A stretch of DNA of 64,000 nucleotides, taken from assembly GCA_019454185.1 (NCBI GenBank), contig CP075368.1:1835649-1899648 (forward strand), given 5' to 3'. The position numbers and the translations under genes were made by a program. Source of the DNA: Phycisphaeraceae bacterium. GTDB taxonomy: Bacteria > Planctomycetota > Phycisphaerae > Phycisphaerales > UBA1924. Below the pieces are notes generated by a model. That model ran no database searches, was not told the DNA's origin, and saw only the letters and a list, made by a program, of their open reading frames with translations. How positions within the stretch are numbered: the first letter of the stretch is position 1; each line of letters opens with the position of its first letter. This document shows positions 7,309 to 15,371 of this stretch, in pieces.

Positions 7309-8811
7309 TCAGTCGTACCAGAACGTGATTATCCTGCCATCAGGCGCAAATATGCCGCCAGGCTTTCCTTTGATCTTAATTGCCCGTCCTACTTCAGATG
7401 TGACTTCGAATGCTTCTTTACTATACCTATTTGTGTTGAAGAATGCAATCGCATCGTTCATGTACTCTTCGAGGGATTTGCCATGCTTTTCAGCATGTTT
7501 TTGCCAATGGTACTCAATCTTCCCCGGATTGGTAAACTTCTTGGTGATCCAATCTGGAAGCTCGGCACACTTCATGTTATGCACCCACGCGGCTTCGTCT
7601 CCGACGAGGTACGTGTGCGCGTTGTCAACGGTGAGATTGTAAACGGTGACGCGCTGGCTCCAGAAACTCAACGAATCGACGACGGCGGCGCCACCCATCG
7701 TCCGAATCACGTCTCCAGCTGCGAGCGAGTCCGCACGTATCCAGCTACCGACTCGTGCCTCTTCATAGAACGGATGCTCATCGGTCGTGTCGATCACCTC
7801 GCGGTGGCCTGACTCGTGGATCACCGCGACGCGCAGCAGCGAGGTCTGCTCCGTCACGATCATATCGACCACCGGCTGGAACTCGATGGCGCCGGTCGAT
7901 TCGTTGAGGGTGATCACCTGATCGCCAATACGGACATCCTCGATCGGGATCTGCCCGAGCGTCGTCCAGACCAGTGTTCCAGCCGCGAAGCACCCGCACG
8001 CCGCGGCGGGCTTGCGCTTGATCCAGTCCGCCGCTCTCGCCAACATGGTCCCACCCGGTCCCAGCAACCCATTCCGCGCTCCGCTCAGGAGCATCGCCCC
8101 GGCCTTGCTTGCGTAGTGCTTCGCGCCGTTCCATGCTGAGGAGGCGACGCCGCCGAGGAGCTTGCCGATCTTGCTGGTGGCGAAGAGCTTGGCGAGCTTG
8201 CCGCCGGGGATAATCCCCATACCGAGCGCGACCGCGGTCGCGCCTGCACCTTGCTCACCCAGAGCGAATAGGGCGAGGTCGCCTGCAGAGGCGAGTCCGG
8301 GGATTGGCAGGTAGCTGGCGATTGTCGCAGCGAGAACGGCCGTGGCCTTGGCGCTCATACCGATTGCCTGCATGAATGCGGCCTTGGATCCCGCGTCTTC
8401 GGCGAGGAACTCGTCGACCATGTCGAAGGGGTCCCAACTGAGACCTAGCGGATCGCTGCGGTTCCAAGGGTTGGACCCGAGGTACTCGTACAGGTTCATC
8501 CCGTCCCCGTACATGTCTTCGGCGGAGAAGGCGAGAGCGAGGGCTCCGACGCCCTTGCCGTGGTAGACCGACGCCTCCAGGAGCGCCATCGCCGTGGCGT
8601 TGGGGTCGAGCTGGAAGAAGCGGCCCAACTGCGGCGAGTAGAGTCTGTTTCGGTTGTGACAGATCGTGTGGCCGAAGGGTACCAGACGAGGCGACTCATT
8701 GGCAGCACTATCTACAACCGCCGCATCCAGCCGGTCGATGAAGATCCCCTTGTGGCCGAGGTGCATCTGCGGGAAGGGCAGCAGGTGGTCGGCCACCAGC
8801 ACCTGGCTCAA
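7309..8811 (-). CDS. Polymorphic toxin tip: RHS core, HINT domain, nuclease-like C-terminus
   Basis: 500 residues from a TTG. Order: end of an RHS repeat-associated core (NRNRLYSPQLGRFFQLDP ... GMNLYEYLGSNPWNRSDPLG, about 50-125), a hydrophobic Ala/Gly-rich segment (150-270), a HINT/pretoxin self-cleaving domain (GCFAAGTLVWTTLGQIPIED, TTDEHPFY, NLTVDNAHTYLVG, about 275-400, ending in HN), and an 88-residue end with HWQKHAEKHGKSLEEY and APDGRIITFWYD. That end resembles BECR-fold RNase toxins; the call is tentative. The thousands of residues of a normal RHS shell are absent, so this is an orphan tip or 3' cassette. The last part of the gene is AT-rich, the rest GC-rich, as expected for a swapped toxin module. 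Confidence 0.82.
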   Translation of the reverse strand: MSQVLVADHLLPFPQMHLGHKGIFIDRLDAAVVDSAANESPRLVPFGHTICHNRNRLYSPQLGRFFQLDPNATAMALLEASVYHGKGVGALALAFSAEDMYGDGMNLYEYLGSNPWNRSDPLGLSWDPFDMVDEFLAEDAGSKAAFMQAIGMSAKATAVLAATIASYLPIPGLASAGDLALFALGEQGAGATAVALGMGIIPGGKLAKLFATSKIGKLLGGVASSAWNGAKHYASKAGAMLLSGARNGLLGPGGTMLARAADWIKRKPAAACGCFAAGTLVWTTLGQIPIEDVRIGDQVITLNESTGAIEFQPVVDMIVTEQTSLLRVAVIHESGHREVIDTTDEHPFYEEARVGSWIRADSLAAGDVIRTMGGAAVVDSLSFWSQRVTVYNLTVDNAHTYLVGDEAAWVHNMKCAELPDWITKKFTNPGKIEYHWQKHAEKHGKSLEEYMNDAIAFFNTNRYSKEAFEVTSEVGRAIKIKGKPGGIFAPDGRIITFWYD

Positions 8812-8867
8812 GCCGTTTCGTCAATGCGATGCGTTTCTCGATGTGGTCGCTGGGGGGGGTGGGTGGG

Positions 8868-8901
8868 CATCGAAGTCGCCGCAGAGCCGCCGACTTCGAT
8901 G
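8868..8901. repeat. Perfect inverted repeat (11-bp stem)
   Basis: catcgaagtcg (8868-8878) and cgacttcgatg (8891-8901) pair around a 12-nt loop. It lies between the toxin gene start and the tRNA-Ser-linked repeats. It could be an RNA hairpin on either strand; no T-run follows, so a factor-independent terminator is not clear. Confidence 0.6.
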
Positions 8902-8905
8902 GCAC

Positions 8906-9134
8906 GGGCGTCGAACCTCCCGATACCGCCGCGGCGCGGCACGATCGGGTGTTCTCATCCCCCCATGGGGACGACATGAAGCTCGCGGACGCGAACGGAG
9001 AGGGGGGGATGTGCTGCGCAGCGCCCTTCGGGCGTCGAACCTCCCGATACCGCCGCGGCGCGGCACGATCGGGTGTTCTCATCCCCCCATGGGGACGACA
9101 TGAAGCTCGCGGACGCGAACGGAGAGGGGGGGAT
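8906..9134. repeat. 105-bp tandem direct repeat that duplicates the tRNA-Ser 3' end
   Basis: Copies at 8906-9010 and 9030-9134 look identical over 105 bp and are separated by 19 bp. The second copy runs into tRNA-Ser and includes its last 15 nt; the first therefore carries a duplicate of the tRNA 3' end (8996-9010). This is the pattern left by integration at, or excision from, a tRNA 3' end, next to the toxin/IS region. No element remains between the copies. Confidence 0.85.
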
Positions 9135-9206
9135 TCGAACCCCCGATACGGTTACCCGTATACAGCATTTCCAGTGCTGCTCCTTCAGCCTCTCGGACAC
9201 CTCTCC
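9120..9206 (-). tRNA. tRNA-Ser(GGA)
   Basis: 87 nt on the minus strand. Acceptor stem GGAGAGG pairs with CCTCTCC, discriminator G73 as in serine tRNAs, anticodon stem-loop cagca-ctGGAaa-tgctg (anticodon GGA), a long variable arm (tatacgggtaaccgtatc) that identifies a class II tRNA, and T-arm with GGTTCGAATCC. CCA is not encoded. Its 3' end is duplicated just downstream. Confidence 0.97.
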
Positions 9207-9381
9207 AGGTGGCAAGCCGGTCGGGACCGGCTGAGGGCGGGAAGTATAGCGGGGAGTGGTTCTGGGGGCAGCGGGTTTCGCATCCGGGGCTTTGGGGTGG
9301 GCGGGGTCGCCGAGTCAGTCGGTGTGGAAGGGTTGGCGTGAGGGGCGTGGTGGCGGGTGCGAGATGTGTAGACTCGGCGGC

Positions 9382-9831
9382 ATGAACGCGATTCTGCTTG
9401 CGATCGGTGCTGGATTGTGCTGGGGCATCGGTGAGCTTTGCACGAAGAGCGTGCTGCACACGCACAAGGTGGGGCCGCTGACGGCGATCGCGGTGCGTTC
9501 GACGGTGGCGTTGCCCGTGATCTGGGCGGCGTGGGCGGTTGCGATGTATGTGATGAAGGTGGAGCCCAGGGAGTGGATGAAGGCGGGGACGCCGACGCTG
9601 ATGAAGTTGACGCTGGGTTCGGGTTTGGTCGCGGGGGCGGCGGCGATGATTCTGTTCTATTCGGCACTTCATGTGGGCGAGATCGGGCGGATCAAGCCGG
9701 TAGCGTTCGCGATCGCGCCGGCGGTTGCGGTTGTGTTGGGATGGATGCTGCTCGGCGAGGCGATGACCGCGAAGAAGGCGGTCGGTGTGGTGATGATTCT
9801 TGCCGGTGTTGTAGTTTTGACCGGAAAGTGA
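9382..9831 (+). CDS. Small EamA/DMT-family membrane transporter
   Basis: 149 residues with a single EamA unit: five hydrophobic helices, starting AILLAIGAGLCWGIGELCTK and ending RIKPVAFAIAPAVAVVLGWMLLGEAMTAKKAVGVVMILAGVVVL, the usual family end. Single-unit members act as dimers; substrate unknown. The frame is open upstream, but ATG 9382 gives the family N-terminus. The next gene starts 8 bp after the stop, so the two are likely co-transcribed. Confidence 0.88.
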   Translation: MNAILLAIGAGLCWGIGELCTKSVLHTHKVGPLTAIAVRSTVALPVIWAAWAVAMYVMKVEPREWMKAGTPTLMKLTLGSGLVAGAAAMILFYSALHVGEIGRIKPVAFAIAPAVAVVLGWMLLGEAMTAKKAVGVVMILAGVVVLTGK

Positions 9832-9838
9832 GCGAGCG

Positions 9839-11134
9839 ATGGATACACGGCGTGCGTTTCTTGGGCGTGCGATCGGTGCGGCGGGGACGATGGGGCTTCT
9901 CGGGGCGGCATCGCGTGCGATCGCGGAGGAGTTGTCGGTTTTCGACGGGTCTCCGGGCGATCTGGCGATGAACGAGGACTACTGGTTTCATGTGCAGCAG
10001 GCGTTCAGCGTGGATCGCTCGGTTGTGAACTTCAACAACGGGGGGATCTGCCCGTCGCCGAACATCGTTCAGGACGCGATGCGGCGGTTGCTGGAGTACA
10101 CCAATCGGCACCAGACGTCGAGCGCGCTGTGGGGCGTGTTGCAGCCGCAGATGGAGGGGGTTCGTGAGCGTGTGGCGCGCCAGTGGGGCGTGGACAAGGA
10201 GGAGGTGGCTTTCACACGGAACGCTTCGGAGAGTCTGCAGATCTGCCAGATGGGGATGGAACTGGAGCCGGGCGATGAGGTGCTGACGACGACGCTCGAT
10301 TATCCGCGGATGGTCAACACGTTCAGGCAGCGGGAGCGTCGCGACGGGATCAAGCTGGTCCAGTTCAAGTTGCCGATCCCTCTGGAGGACGAGGATGAGG
10401 CGGTGCGGCTCTTCGAGAGCCATATCACGGATCGCACGCGCATCATTCTGATGTGCCACATCATCAATGTGACCGGCCAGGTGCTTCCGGTTCGGAAGAT
10501 CTCCGCGATGGCGCGGAAGCGTGGGATCCCGGTGATTGTTGATGGCGCGCACTCGTTCGCGCATCTCGATTACACGCTCGCGGAACTGGAGTGTGATTAC
10601 TACGGGGTGAGTCTGCACAAGTGGCTCTTCGCGCCGCACGGAACGGGCCTGCTGTATGTGCGACGGGAGAAGATCAAGGGGCTGTGGCCGCTGATGGCGG
10701 CAACGGCGGCGCAGGACGAAGATATCCGCAAGTTTGAGGAGTTCGGGACGAGGCCGATGGCGAACTGTGTCGCGATCGGAGAGGCGTTGACGTTCCATCA
10801 GGGGATCGGGCCGGCGCGCAAAGAAGCGAGGATGCGGTATCTCCGCGATCGATGGGCGAGGCGACTCCTCGCTCATCCGTCGGGGCGGGTGAGGATGCAC
10901 ACGAGTCTGGATCCGCGGTTCAGTTGCGGGCTCGGGACATTCCAGATCGAGGGCGTGGATTCAGGGAAGTTGCGCGATGTGCTGTGGGATCGGCACCGGA
11001 TCTTCGTGATCGCGTTGAAGCACGAGGAGTTTGAGGGGATACGCGTGACGCCGAGCGTGCATAGCACGATCGAGGAGGTTGATCGGTTCAGCGAGGCGAT
11101 TGAGCGTGTGCTCGAGAAGGGGCTGCCGGGGTGA
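9839..11134 (+). CDS. Tat-exported class V aminotransferase (isopenicillin-N-epimerase-like)
   Basis: 431 residues. The N-terminus has a twin-arginine motif (TRRAFLGRAIG) and a short hydrophobic stretch ending ASRAIA, so the folded PLP enzyme is probably exported by the Tat route. The body is a fold-type I PLP enzyme of the NifS/isopenicillin-N-epimerase group: NFNNGGICPSP near the start, TRNASESL, PLP-ring Asp in VDGAHSFAH, and Schiff-base Lys in GVSLHKWLFAPHGTG. Substrate unknown. It lies 8 bp after the EamA gene and shares its direction. Downstream is a disrupted gene on the other strand, 8 bp away. Confidence 0.93.
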   Translation: MDTRRAFLGRAIGAAGTMGLLGAASRAIAEELSVFDGSPGDLAMNEDYWFHVQQAFSVDRSVVNFNNGGICPSPNIVQDAMRRLLEYTNRHQTSSALWGVLQPQMEGVRERVARQWGVDKEEVAFTRNASESLQICQMGMELEPGDEVLTTTLDYPRMVNTFRQRERRDGIKLVQFKLPIPLEDEDEAVRLFESHITDRTRIILMCHIINVTGQVLPVRKISAMARKRGIPVIVDGAHSFAHLDYTLAELECDYYGVSLHKWLFAPHGTGLLYVRREKIKGLWPLMAATAAQDEDIRKFEEFGTRPMANCVAIGEALTFHQGIGPARKEARMRYLRDRWARRLLAHPSGRVRMHTSLDPRFSCGLGTFQIEGVDSGKLRDVLWDRHRIFVIALKHEEFEGIRVTPSVHSTIEEVDRFSEAIERVLEKGLPG

Positions 11135-11141
11135 GGCCGAT

Positions 11142-11802
11142 TCACCACTCGTAGCCCATGTCCTCGGCAATGCGGTAGATAGCGGTCAGCAACATGGCGT
11201 GTTGACGCAGGATAGTTGCCGATTGGACATCGCCCCCATGCTCGGCCGCCACAGCGCCGACGTTGGCCTGATGCATCGCTGGAACAACATCGCCTGCCTC
11301 CATGATTGATTGCACGCGTTCTTCGATCGACCCGGCCGCGACCCCATCAAATGTAATTGCAAGCCGCGAATAATCGAGCCTTCGAAGGAAGTCTCGAAGT
11401 TCCATCGATGGTCTCGTCCGGACATTCTGCGAGATCCAGGCGGCAAACGCGTCTTTGGCCGAGCGATTCTCGGCGATCTCTAGCAGGGCGTTGAAGAAGT
11501 GCTCTCGAAGGCGCAACCCTGACGAATGTTGCTGCGAACAGTTGGGTATGAAGAGCAAGGGCCGGGCACGTGGGACGCGAGAAGATCAGCCAGTGCTTCG
11601 ATCTGGCGGCCGCGGCGTACAACCTGGTACGAATGAGCAACCTGCTCGCCTCGTGAGCACGAAACCAGAGCAACCGACGACCAGCCCGTGAGAACAATCC
11701 GCCGTCGCGCCGCGAGCGAGTTCCGCCCGGAGAGACAAAGCGTGCTGCCGCCGGGGTTCTACAACGACCTGCTAATTGGCGGGATCCAACTGATGCGTTC
11801 AA
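11142..11802 (-). pseudogene. Small unknown gene interrupted by an IS5-type relic
   Basis: The C-terminal 113 codons (11142-11483) are intact, starting EIAENRSAKDAFAAW and ending IYRIAEDMGYEW. At 11483/11484 the frame runs into the relic, whose own sequence supplies a false N-terminus. Taking out the relic and one 4-bp target copy joins the frame to NASVGSRQL on the far side (TTG at 11800-11802, or further upstream; the frame is open to about 11892). The restored protein would be about 122 residues or more. I do not recognise the family: no signal peptide, mostly helical, acidic. Confidence 0.65.
11484..11771 (+). mobile_element. Internally deleted IS5-family relic (288 bp, MITE-like)
   Basis: Left end cagggcgttgaagaagtgctc matches the left end of the IS at 5504 at 19 of 21 positions; right end (11757-11771) reads caggtcgttgtagaa on the other strand. 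Flanks CTAG (11480-11483) and CTAA (11772-11775) look like a diverged target duplication of YTAR type. Inside, the first part of the IS (to about 11556) is joined directly to the transposase 3' end (HVGREKISQCFDLAAAAYNLVRM, stop 11654-11656), so about 1 kb is missing. It cannot move itself but has both ends. Confidence 0.85.
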
Positions 11803-11903
11803 TCGTCGAACGCGCCTTGCGACTGCCGCACAATCTAACCGGTAGCGTAAGGGCTTGCTACTTGAGGTGCCGGATAGGGATGATGCGCCAGTTTACAGCC
11901 GTT

Positions 11904-12758
11904 CTATGTCGTTTCCCACACTCTCCCCCTCATCGCATCCACCACCGCCGTGGGCTGGACGTGGTCGAGATAGCGGATCGTCGTGAGCAGCGACCGGTGC
12001 CCGAGTTGGCGGGAGATGATCCCGACATCGACGCCCTCTTCCCGTAGTTGCGCCGCGTGGGTGTGTCGCAGCCCGTGGGCGTGAACGCGCTTGGCGATCC
12101 CGGCTTGGCGGCCCAGCCGCTTCATTAGCCGCCGCACGTACCCGGTGGTCACGGGCGTGCCGTAGGCGGTGCAGAGAAGCGGCGCGGCCGCGACTGGGTC
12201 GGTCTCCCCGTTCGCCGGTGCCGCCACCCGTTGGCCCCTGCCGCGTTCGGCGAGCCAGGCCGCCACGACGGCCGCCGCCCCGGGGTCGAGGCCCACGGCC
12301 CGGTACCGGTCGCCCTTGCCGTGCAGGACGCGGATCACCCCGTTTTCGAGGTCCACGTCCTTGGGCTGGAGCGCGAGCGCCTCGGACACCCTGAGCCCGG
12401 CGCGGTACATGAGCGTGATCAGCGCTCGGTTCCGGAGCGCGACGGGGGTGTATCGGCCGCAGGCGTCGAGCAGGGCCCGGACCTCGTCGTCCGTCAGCAC
12501 CTCGGGCGGCAGGCGGCGCTTGGGCTTTGGCCGACGCGGGGTTCGGGCGGCCGTTGCGGCCGACGCGGCCAAGGTTTCCCCCGGTCGTTCTTCCCGTGCG
12601 ACACAGGCGATACGTGCGCCACGTTGTTTCGCGATCTTCCGTTCGACGCGCTCGCCTGCGGCCCATGCGGCCCTTGCGGCCCGGCGGTCGGGAACATCCG
12701 ATGCCCGCTCGCGCTTCGCCCCGTCCGTTCTGCCCCTGCCCTTCTGGCGACCTCGCAT
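11904..12758 (-). CDS. Tyrosine recombinase/integrase (module 1)
   Basis: 284 residues. The catalytic set is complete: Arg in AGLRVSEALAL, Lys-hairpin region HGKGDRYRAVGL, HxxR in HGLRHTHAAQL, then LGHRSLLTTIRYLDH with the nucleophile Tyr. The N-terminus is short, Arg/Lys/Ala-rich, without an obvious full core-binding domain, which starts near LPPEVLTDDEVRALLDACG. An internal GGCCGCA-type 9-bp repeat gives the Ala/Arg-rich stretch. It starts the module and points away from its cargo. A near-copy without the catalytic Tyr is at 25603-26514. XerC/D-like in motif spacing, but the accessory setting argues for a mobile-element integrase. Confidence 0.93.
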   Translation of the reverse strand: MRGRQKGRGRTDGAKRERASDVPDRRAARAAWAAGERVERKIAKQRGARIACVAREERPGETLAASAATAARTPRRPKPKRRLPPEVLTDDEVRALLDACGRYTPVALRNRALITLMYRAGLRVSEALALQPKDVDLENGVIRVLHGKGDRYRAVGLDPGAAAVVAAWLAERGRGQRVAAPANGETDPVAAAPLLCTAYGTPVTTGYVRRLMKRLGRQAGIAKRVHAHGLRHTHAAQLREEGVDVGIISRQLGHRSLLTTIRYLDHVQPTAVVDAMRGRVWETT

Positions 12759-12979
12759 GCCCTTGCTCCCGCTGGGGTTACCGCTCGGGGAGCCGTTCGC
12801 GGGAGCATCCCGCGGCTACGGACCGGCGACCAAAGCGGTACCGGTTGATGGAGGGGCGAGCAGGCGAGGATTGCAAGCACATGAAGTTTGCGAATCGAGT
12901 CACTGCGGCATTGTGGCAAGTGCAGCACTCGGTAACATGCAAACTGTCCGATCGGACGAAACAAGCGGGAGTGATCGTG

Positions 12980-14047
12980 ATGCGAATTCAGTGTGCGCGT
13001 GTCTTGGCCTTGTCTGCTGCAATCGGAATGTGCTGTGCTGGCGCATCCGCCCAGATCACCATCCCGACCGTGCCGATCGGCAACCCCGGCAATGCACCGG
13101 ACCCGTTCACGGGCAATCTCTACGGCTCGGTGGCGTACACGTACAACATCGGGCAGACCGAGGTAACCAACGCGCAGTACGCGGCGTTCCTGAACGCCAA
13201 GGCCGCGTCGGACCCGTTCGACCTGTACAACACGAACATGGCTGGGTCGGTGGGCGGCATCACCCGCTCGGGCTCGCCGGGCTCATACACCTACTCGACC
13301 GTCAGCGGCCGGGCGAATAACCCGGTGAACTTCGTATCCTTCTGGGATGCGTGCAGGTTCGCCAACTGGCTGCACAACGGCCAGAGCGACGGCGACACAG
13401 AGACTGGTGCGTACACGCTGACGCCCGACGGCATCTGGTTCAACACCATCACCCGCAACGTGGGGTGGCAGTGGGCGGTGACGAGCGAGGATGAGTGGTA
13501 CAAGGCCGCGTACCACCAGCCCGCCAGCGCGGGCGGCGATAGCGACAACTACTGGCTGTACCCGACATCGAGCAACACGATCAACACCTCGCAGGCGAAC
13601 TACAACAGCGTCATCGGCAACACCACGCCCGTCGGCTCGTACGCCGCGAACTTCTACGGCACGTTCGACATGGGCGGGAACGTGTGGGAGTGGAACGAGG
13701 CCGTCATTTTCGGCAACCTCCGCAGCCACCGCGGCGGGTCGTACAACGAAAGCGATTTCTTCCAGCGGGCCGACAACCGCATGGACATCAACGGGGGGGG
13801 CCACGGCTTCAACCTCGGGTTTCGTGTCTCCCAAGCCATTGGCCTGCCATCATGTCCCGCTGACTACAACGGCTCCGGAGACGTGGGCGACATCCTCGAC
13901 TTCCTCGACTTCATGGACGACTTCGGGTCGTGCACCAATCTTCCCTCACCCTGTGGCCAGTTCGGCAACCCCGACATCAACGGCGACACGATCGTGGACA
14001 TCGTGGACTTCCTCGACTTCATCGATGCGTTCGCGCAAGGGTGCTGA
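12980..14047 (+). CDS. Secreted FGE-fold (sulfatase-modifying-factor domain) protein with GC-type dockerin-like tail
   Basis: 355 residues. Sec signal peptide (ALSAAIGMCCAGASA, cut near residue 25). Residues 45-290 are a formylglycine-generating-enzyme-type domain (IGQTEVTNAQYAAFLNA, EDEWYKAAYH, FDMGGNVWEWNEA, HRGGSYNESDF, FNLGFRVSQ). The CxxxxC catalytic pair is absent (NESDFFQR at that place), so it is a non-catalytic, probably binding, member. The last 64 residues hold two EF-hand-like repeats (ADYNGSGDVGDILDFLDF and PDINGDTIVDIVDFLDF) ending FAQGC, the GC-type dockerin-like tail of Phycisphaerae. ATG 12980 is preceded by GGGAG. The tail is almost identical to that of the protein at 26791, while everything before it differs. 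Confidence 0.88.
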   Translation: MRIQCARVLALSAAIGMCCAGASAQITIPTVPIGNPGNAPDPFTGNLYGSVAYTYNIGQTEVTNAQYAAFLNAKAASDPFDLYNTNMAGSVGGITRSGSPGSYTYSTVSGRANNPVNFVSFWDACRFANWLHNGQSDGDTETGAYTLTPDGIWFNTITRNVGWQWAVTSEDEWYKAAYHQPASAGGDSDNYWLYPTSSNTINTSQANYNSVIGNTTPVGSYAANFYGTFDMGGNVWEWNEAVIFGNLRSHRGGSYNESDFFQRADNRMDINGGGHGFNLGFRVSQAIGLPSCPADYNGSGDVGDILDFLDFMDDFGSCTNLPSPCGQFGNPDINGDTIVDIVDFLDFIDAFAQGC

Positions 14048-14166
14048 GGCAGTCGGCTTCTCGCCGCCGGGCTCTGTGCCTTCCCAAGTTCCGACCTCCG
14101 GTGATGCTGTCGTGGCATTGCGCTGGTTCTGTGACGGGAGCGGTGGCCGATCAGCAGATCATGGGG

Positions 14167-14172
14167 TATATT
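14167..14172 (+). promoter_or_regulatory. -10 box (TATATT) of structured RNA copy 1
   Basis: TATATT ends 4 nt before the conserved GTAGATCC start of the RNA. The same spacing is seen in the other two copies (TATATT 28269-28274; TATGAT on the minus strand at 41196-41201). No convincing -35 box. Confidence 0.6.
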
Positions 14173-14176
14173 GGTC

Positions 14177-14292
14177 GTAGATCCTCCCAGGACGCTGTTG
14201 CGACCGGTTGATCAGCAGCATCCGCGTCGCGGCCCTTGCGGGCCAAGCGTCCTCAGCAGCCAGCCCCATTCCGAAAGGCGTGGGGCTGGTTT
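14177..14292 (+). ncRNA. Structured small RNA, copy 1
   Basis: About 116 nt. Leader GUAGAUCCUCCC, outer helix AGGACGC/GCGUCCU, inner helix GCGAC/GUCGC capped by CGG/CCG around a conserved UGAUCAGCAGCAU loop, hairpin GGCCC-uugc-GGGCC, conserved CAGCAGCCAG, and a GC-rich terminator hairpin (ccagcccca ... tggggctgg, 14260-14289) followed by TTT. Copies at 28279 and 41191 (minus) keep the pairings while bases change. It starts 130 bp after the cargo gene stop in module 1. No known RNA family recognised; the CCUCCC could pair with Shine-Dalgarno sequences. Confidence 0.72.
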
Positions 14293-14341
14293 CGTTCTGG
14301 GGCCGCCCGGTCCGCGCGAGGTCCGCGCACCAGGGATTCGC

Positions 14342-14432
14342 GCACCAACGTATCGCATGTGTCGCACGTATCGCGGCAGGTCAGAACCTATGGCGGGAGG
14401 CATGGCCGCAACGGCCGCATGGGCCGCAAGTC
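14342..14432. repeat. Runs of 9-bp repeats in module 1 right arm
   Basis: Three units of GTRTCGCAY type (gtatcgcat, gtgtcgcac, gtatcgcgg; about 14350-14376) and three of GCCGCAAYG type (gccgcaacg, gccgcatgg, gccgcaagt; about 14405-14431). The same arrays occur at the matching place in module 2 (about 28452-28530) and, on the opposite strand, inside the recombinase gene (about 12540-12690), so they flank the cargo in inverted orientation. Confidence 0.55.
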
Positions 14433-14550
14433 TGCGTGCCATCCCTCGGTACCGCCTTGAGTGGGCGAACGTAGCCCACGGATGCCGCGTTCCCGCACCC
14501 GGCGTGAGCGTCTTCCCCGGCAACGGGCCGAATGGGCCGCACGGGTCCAC

Positions 14551-14946
14551 CTACGCCATCGCGGCTCTTGCCGCCCGCACAGCCGCCGCCACGCGCTTGG
14601 TCTGGTCGTGCGCTTCGTCGGCGGTCGCATCGAGCGCTTCCCGCGCCAGACGCATCTGCTCCTCCCACGGCGTACCGGGCGGTGGGGGAACGTGCTTGTT
14701 CGGGTCCAGACTCGCCAGGCGCTCCGCCTCCCGGAAGTCCCCGCGGGCCCACGCCAGCGTCTCCTGGATGTGCCGGTACGTCTCGCCGTCGGTGTGCTCG
14801 GGCTTCACCAGCGCCAAGCCCGGCTCGCGCGCTGCCTTCAGGGCGCAGATCCGGTGCGTGAGCATGTTGTCGCGGGCGCGGCTCTCGGCGTCGTCGCGCT
14901 GCGACTGCCGCTCGATTCTGTTCAGACGCGATCGCAGCGATCGCAT
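14551..14946 (-). CDS. Hypothetical coiled-coil protein of the module
   Basis: 131 residues, charged and mostly helical: MRSLRSRLNRIERQSQRDD, then LALVKPEHTDGETYRHIQETLAWARGDFREAERL and a Pro-rich HVPPPPGTPWEEQ before a final helix. No family recognised. Start ATG has GGAGGAGCCGCCC upstream on its strand. Nearly identical to the second half of the ORF at 28650-29408; conservation of the frame in both modules, with mostly silent or mild changes, supports a real gene. It follows the zinc-ribbon gene by 16 bp. Confidence 0.68.
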   Translation of the reverse strand: MRSLRSRLNRIERQSQRDDAESRARDNMLTHRICALKAAREPGLALVKPEHTDGETYRHIQETLAWARGDFREAERLASLDPNKHVPPPPGTPWEEQMRLAREALDATADEAHDQTKRVAAAVRAARAAMA

Positions 14947-14962
14947 GGGCGGCTCCTCCTCG

Positions 14963-15289
14963 CTACGAGGTCACGAACGTCCCGCCCGCCGCGAGCCACT
15001 GCTCCAGCGGGTTGGGCGCGGCCTTGTCGAGGATCACCAGCCGAGGGTGCGACACGCGCCCGCAACGGTCGCACCCGATCCGATCGCCGGGCCGGGTGGT
15101 CAGATCGCACTCGGGCGGCCCCTGCACGAAGTGCTGCGGCCAGCCGCGCCCGTTGCACCTCGGACACTCGCCGACGATGTCGCGCCGATCCTCCAGCCGC
15201 TTTATCGCGGCGACCTGCCTGCTAAGGAAGACGTCCCTGCTTCGCCGTCGCCATCGGCGCCTCCAGCGCGGTGCAGCGCGGCGTGACAC
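14963..15289 (-). CDS. Small zinc-ribbon protein of the module
   Basis: 108 residues. Basic N-terminus (RRWRRRSRDVFLSRQVAAIK), then a four-Cys zinc ribbon: CPRCNGRGW ... CDRCGRVSHPRLVILD, about residues 42-80, and the end LEQWLAAGGTFVTS. Such small zinc ribbons are common in phages and integrative elements; the role is unknown. In module 2 a 2-nt difference near its 3' end removes the stop and fuses it to the next ORF. The start is uncertain because the upstream frame is open. Confidence 0.65.
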   Translation of the reverse strand: MSRRAAPRWRRRWRRRSRDVFLSRQVAAIKRLEDRRDIVGECPRCNGRGWPQHFVQGPPECDLTTRPGDRIGCDRCGRVSHPRLVILDKAAPNPLEQWLAAGGTFVTS

Positions 15290-15371
15290 CGCGCTTAAAA
15301 CCGGGATCTGGCTGCACCGGCTGTCACGCCGGGTATACGCAACTCGCGTATTCAGCGTGGGTTACAAGAAG

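Noticed and set aside
12527..12979. Longer start for the FGE-fold protein
   Set aside because: The extension overlaps the recombinase gene antisense and would bury the signal peptide.
14177..14292. 6S RNA, SRP RNA or tmRNA identity for the structured RNA
   Set aside because: No GGAAGCAGC-type SRP loop, no tRNA-like end or tag frame, and no long central-bubble hairpin.
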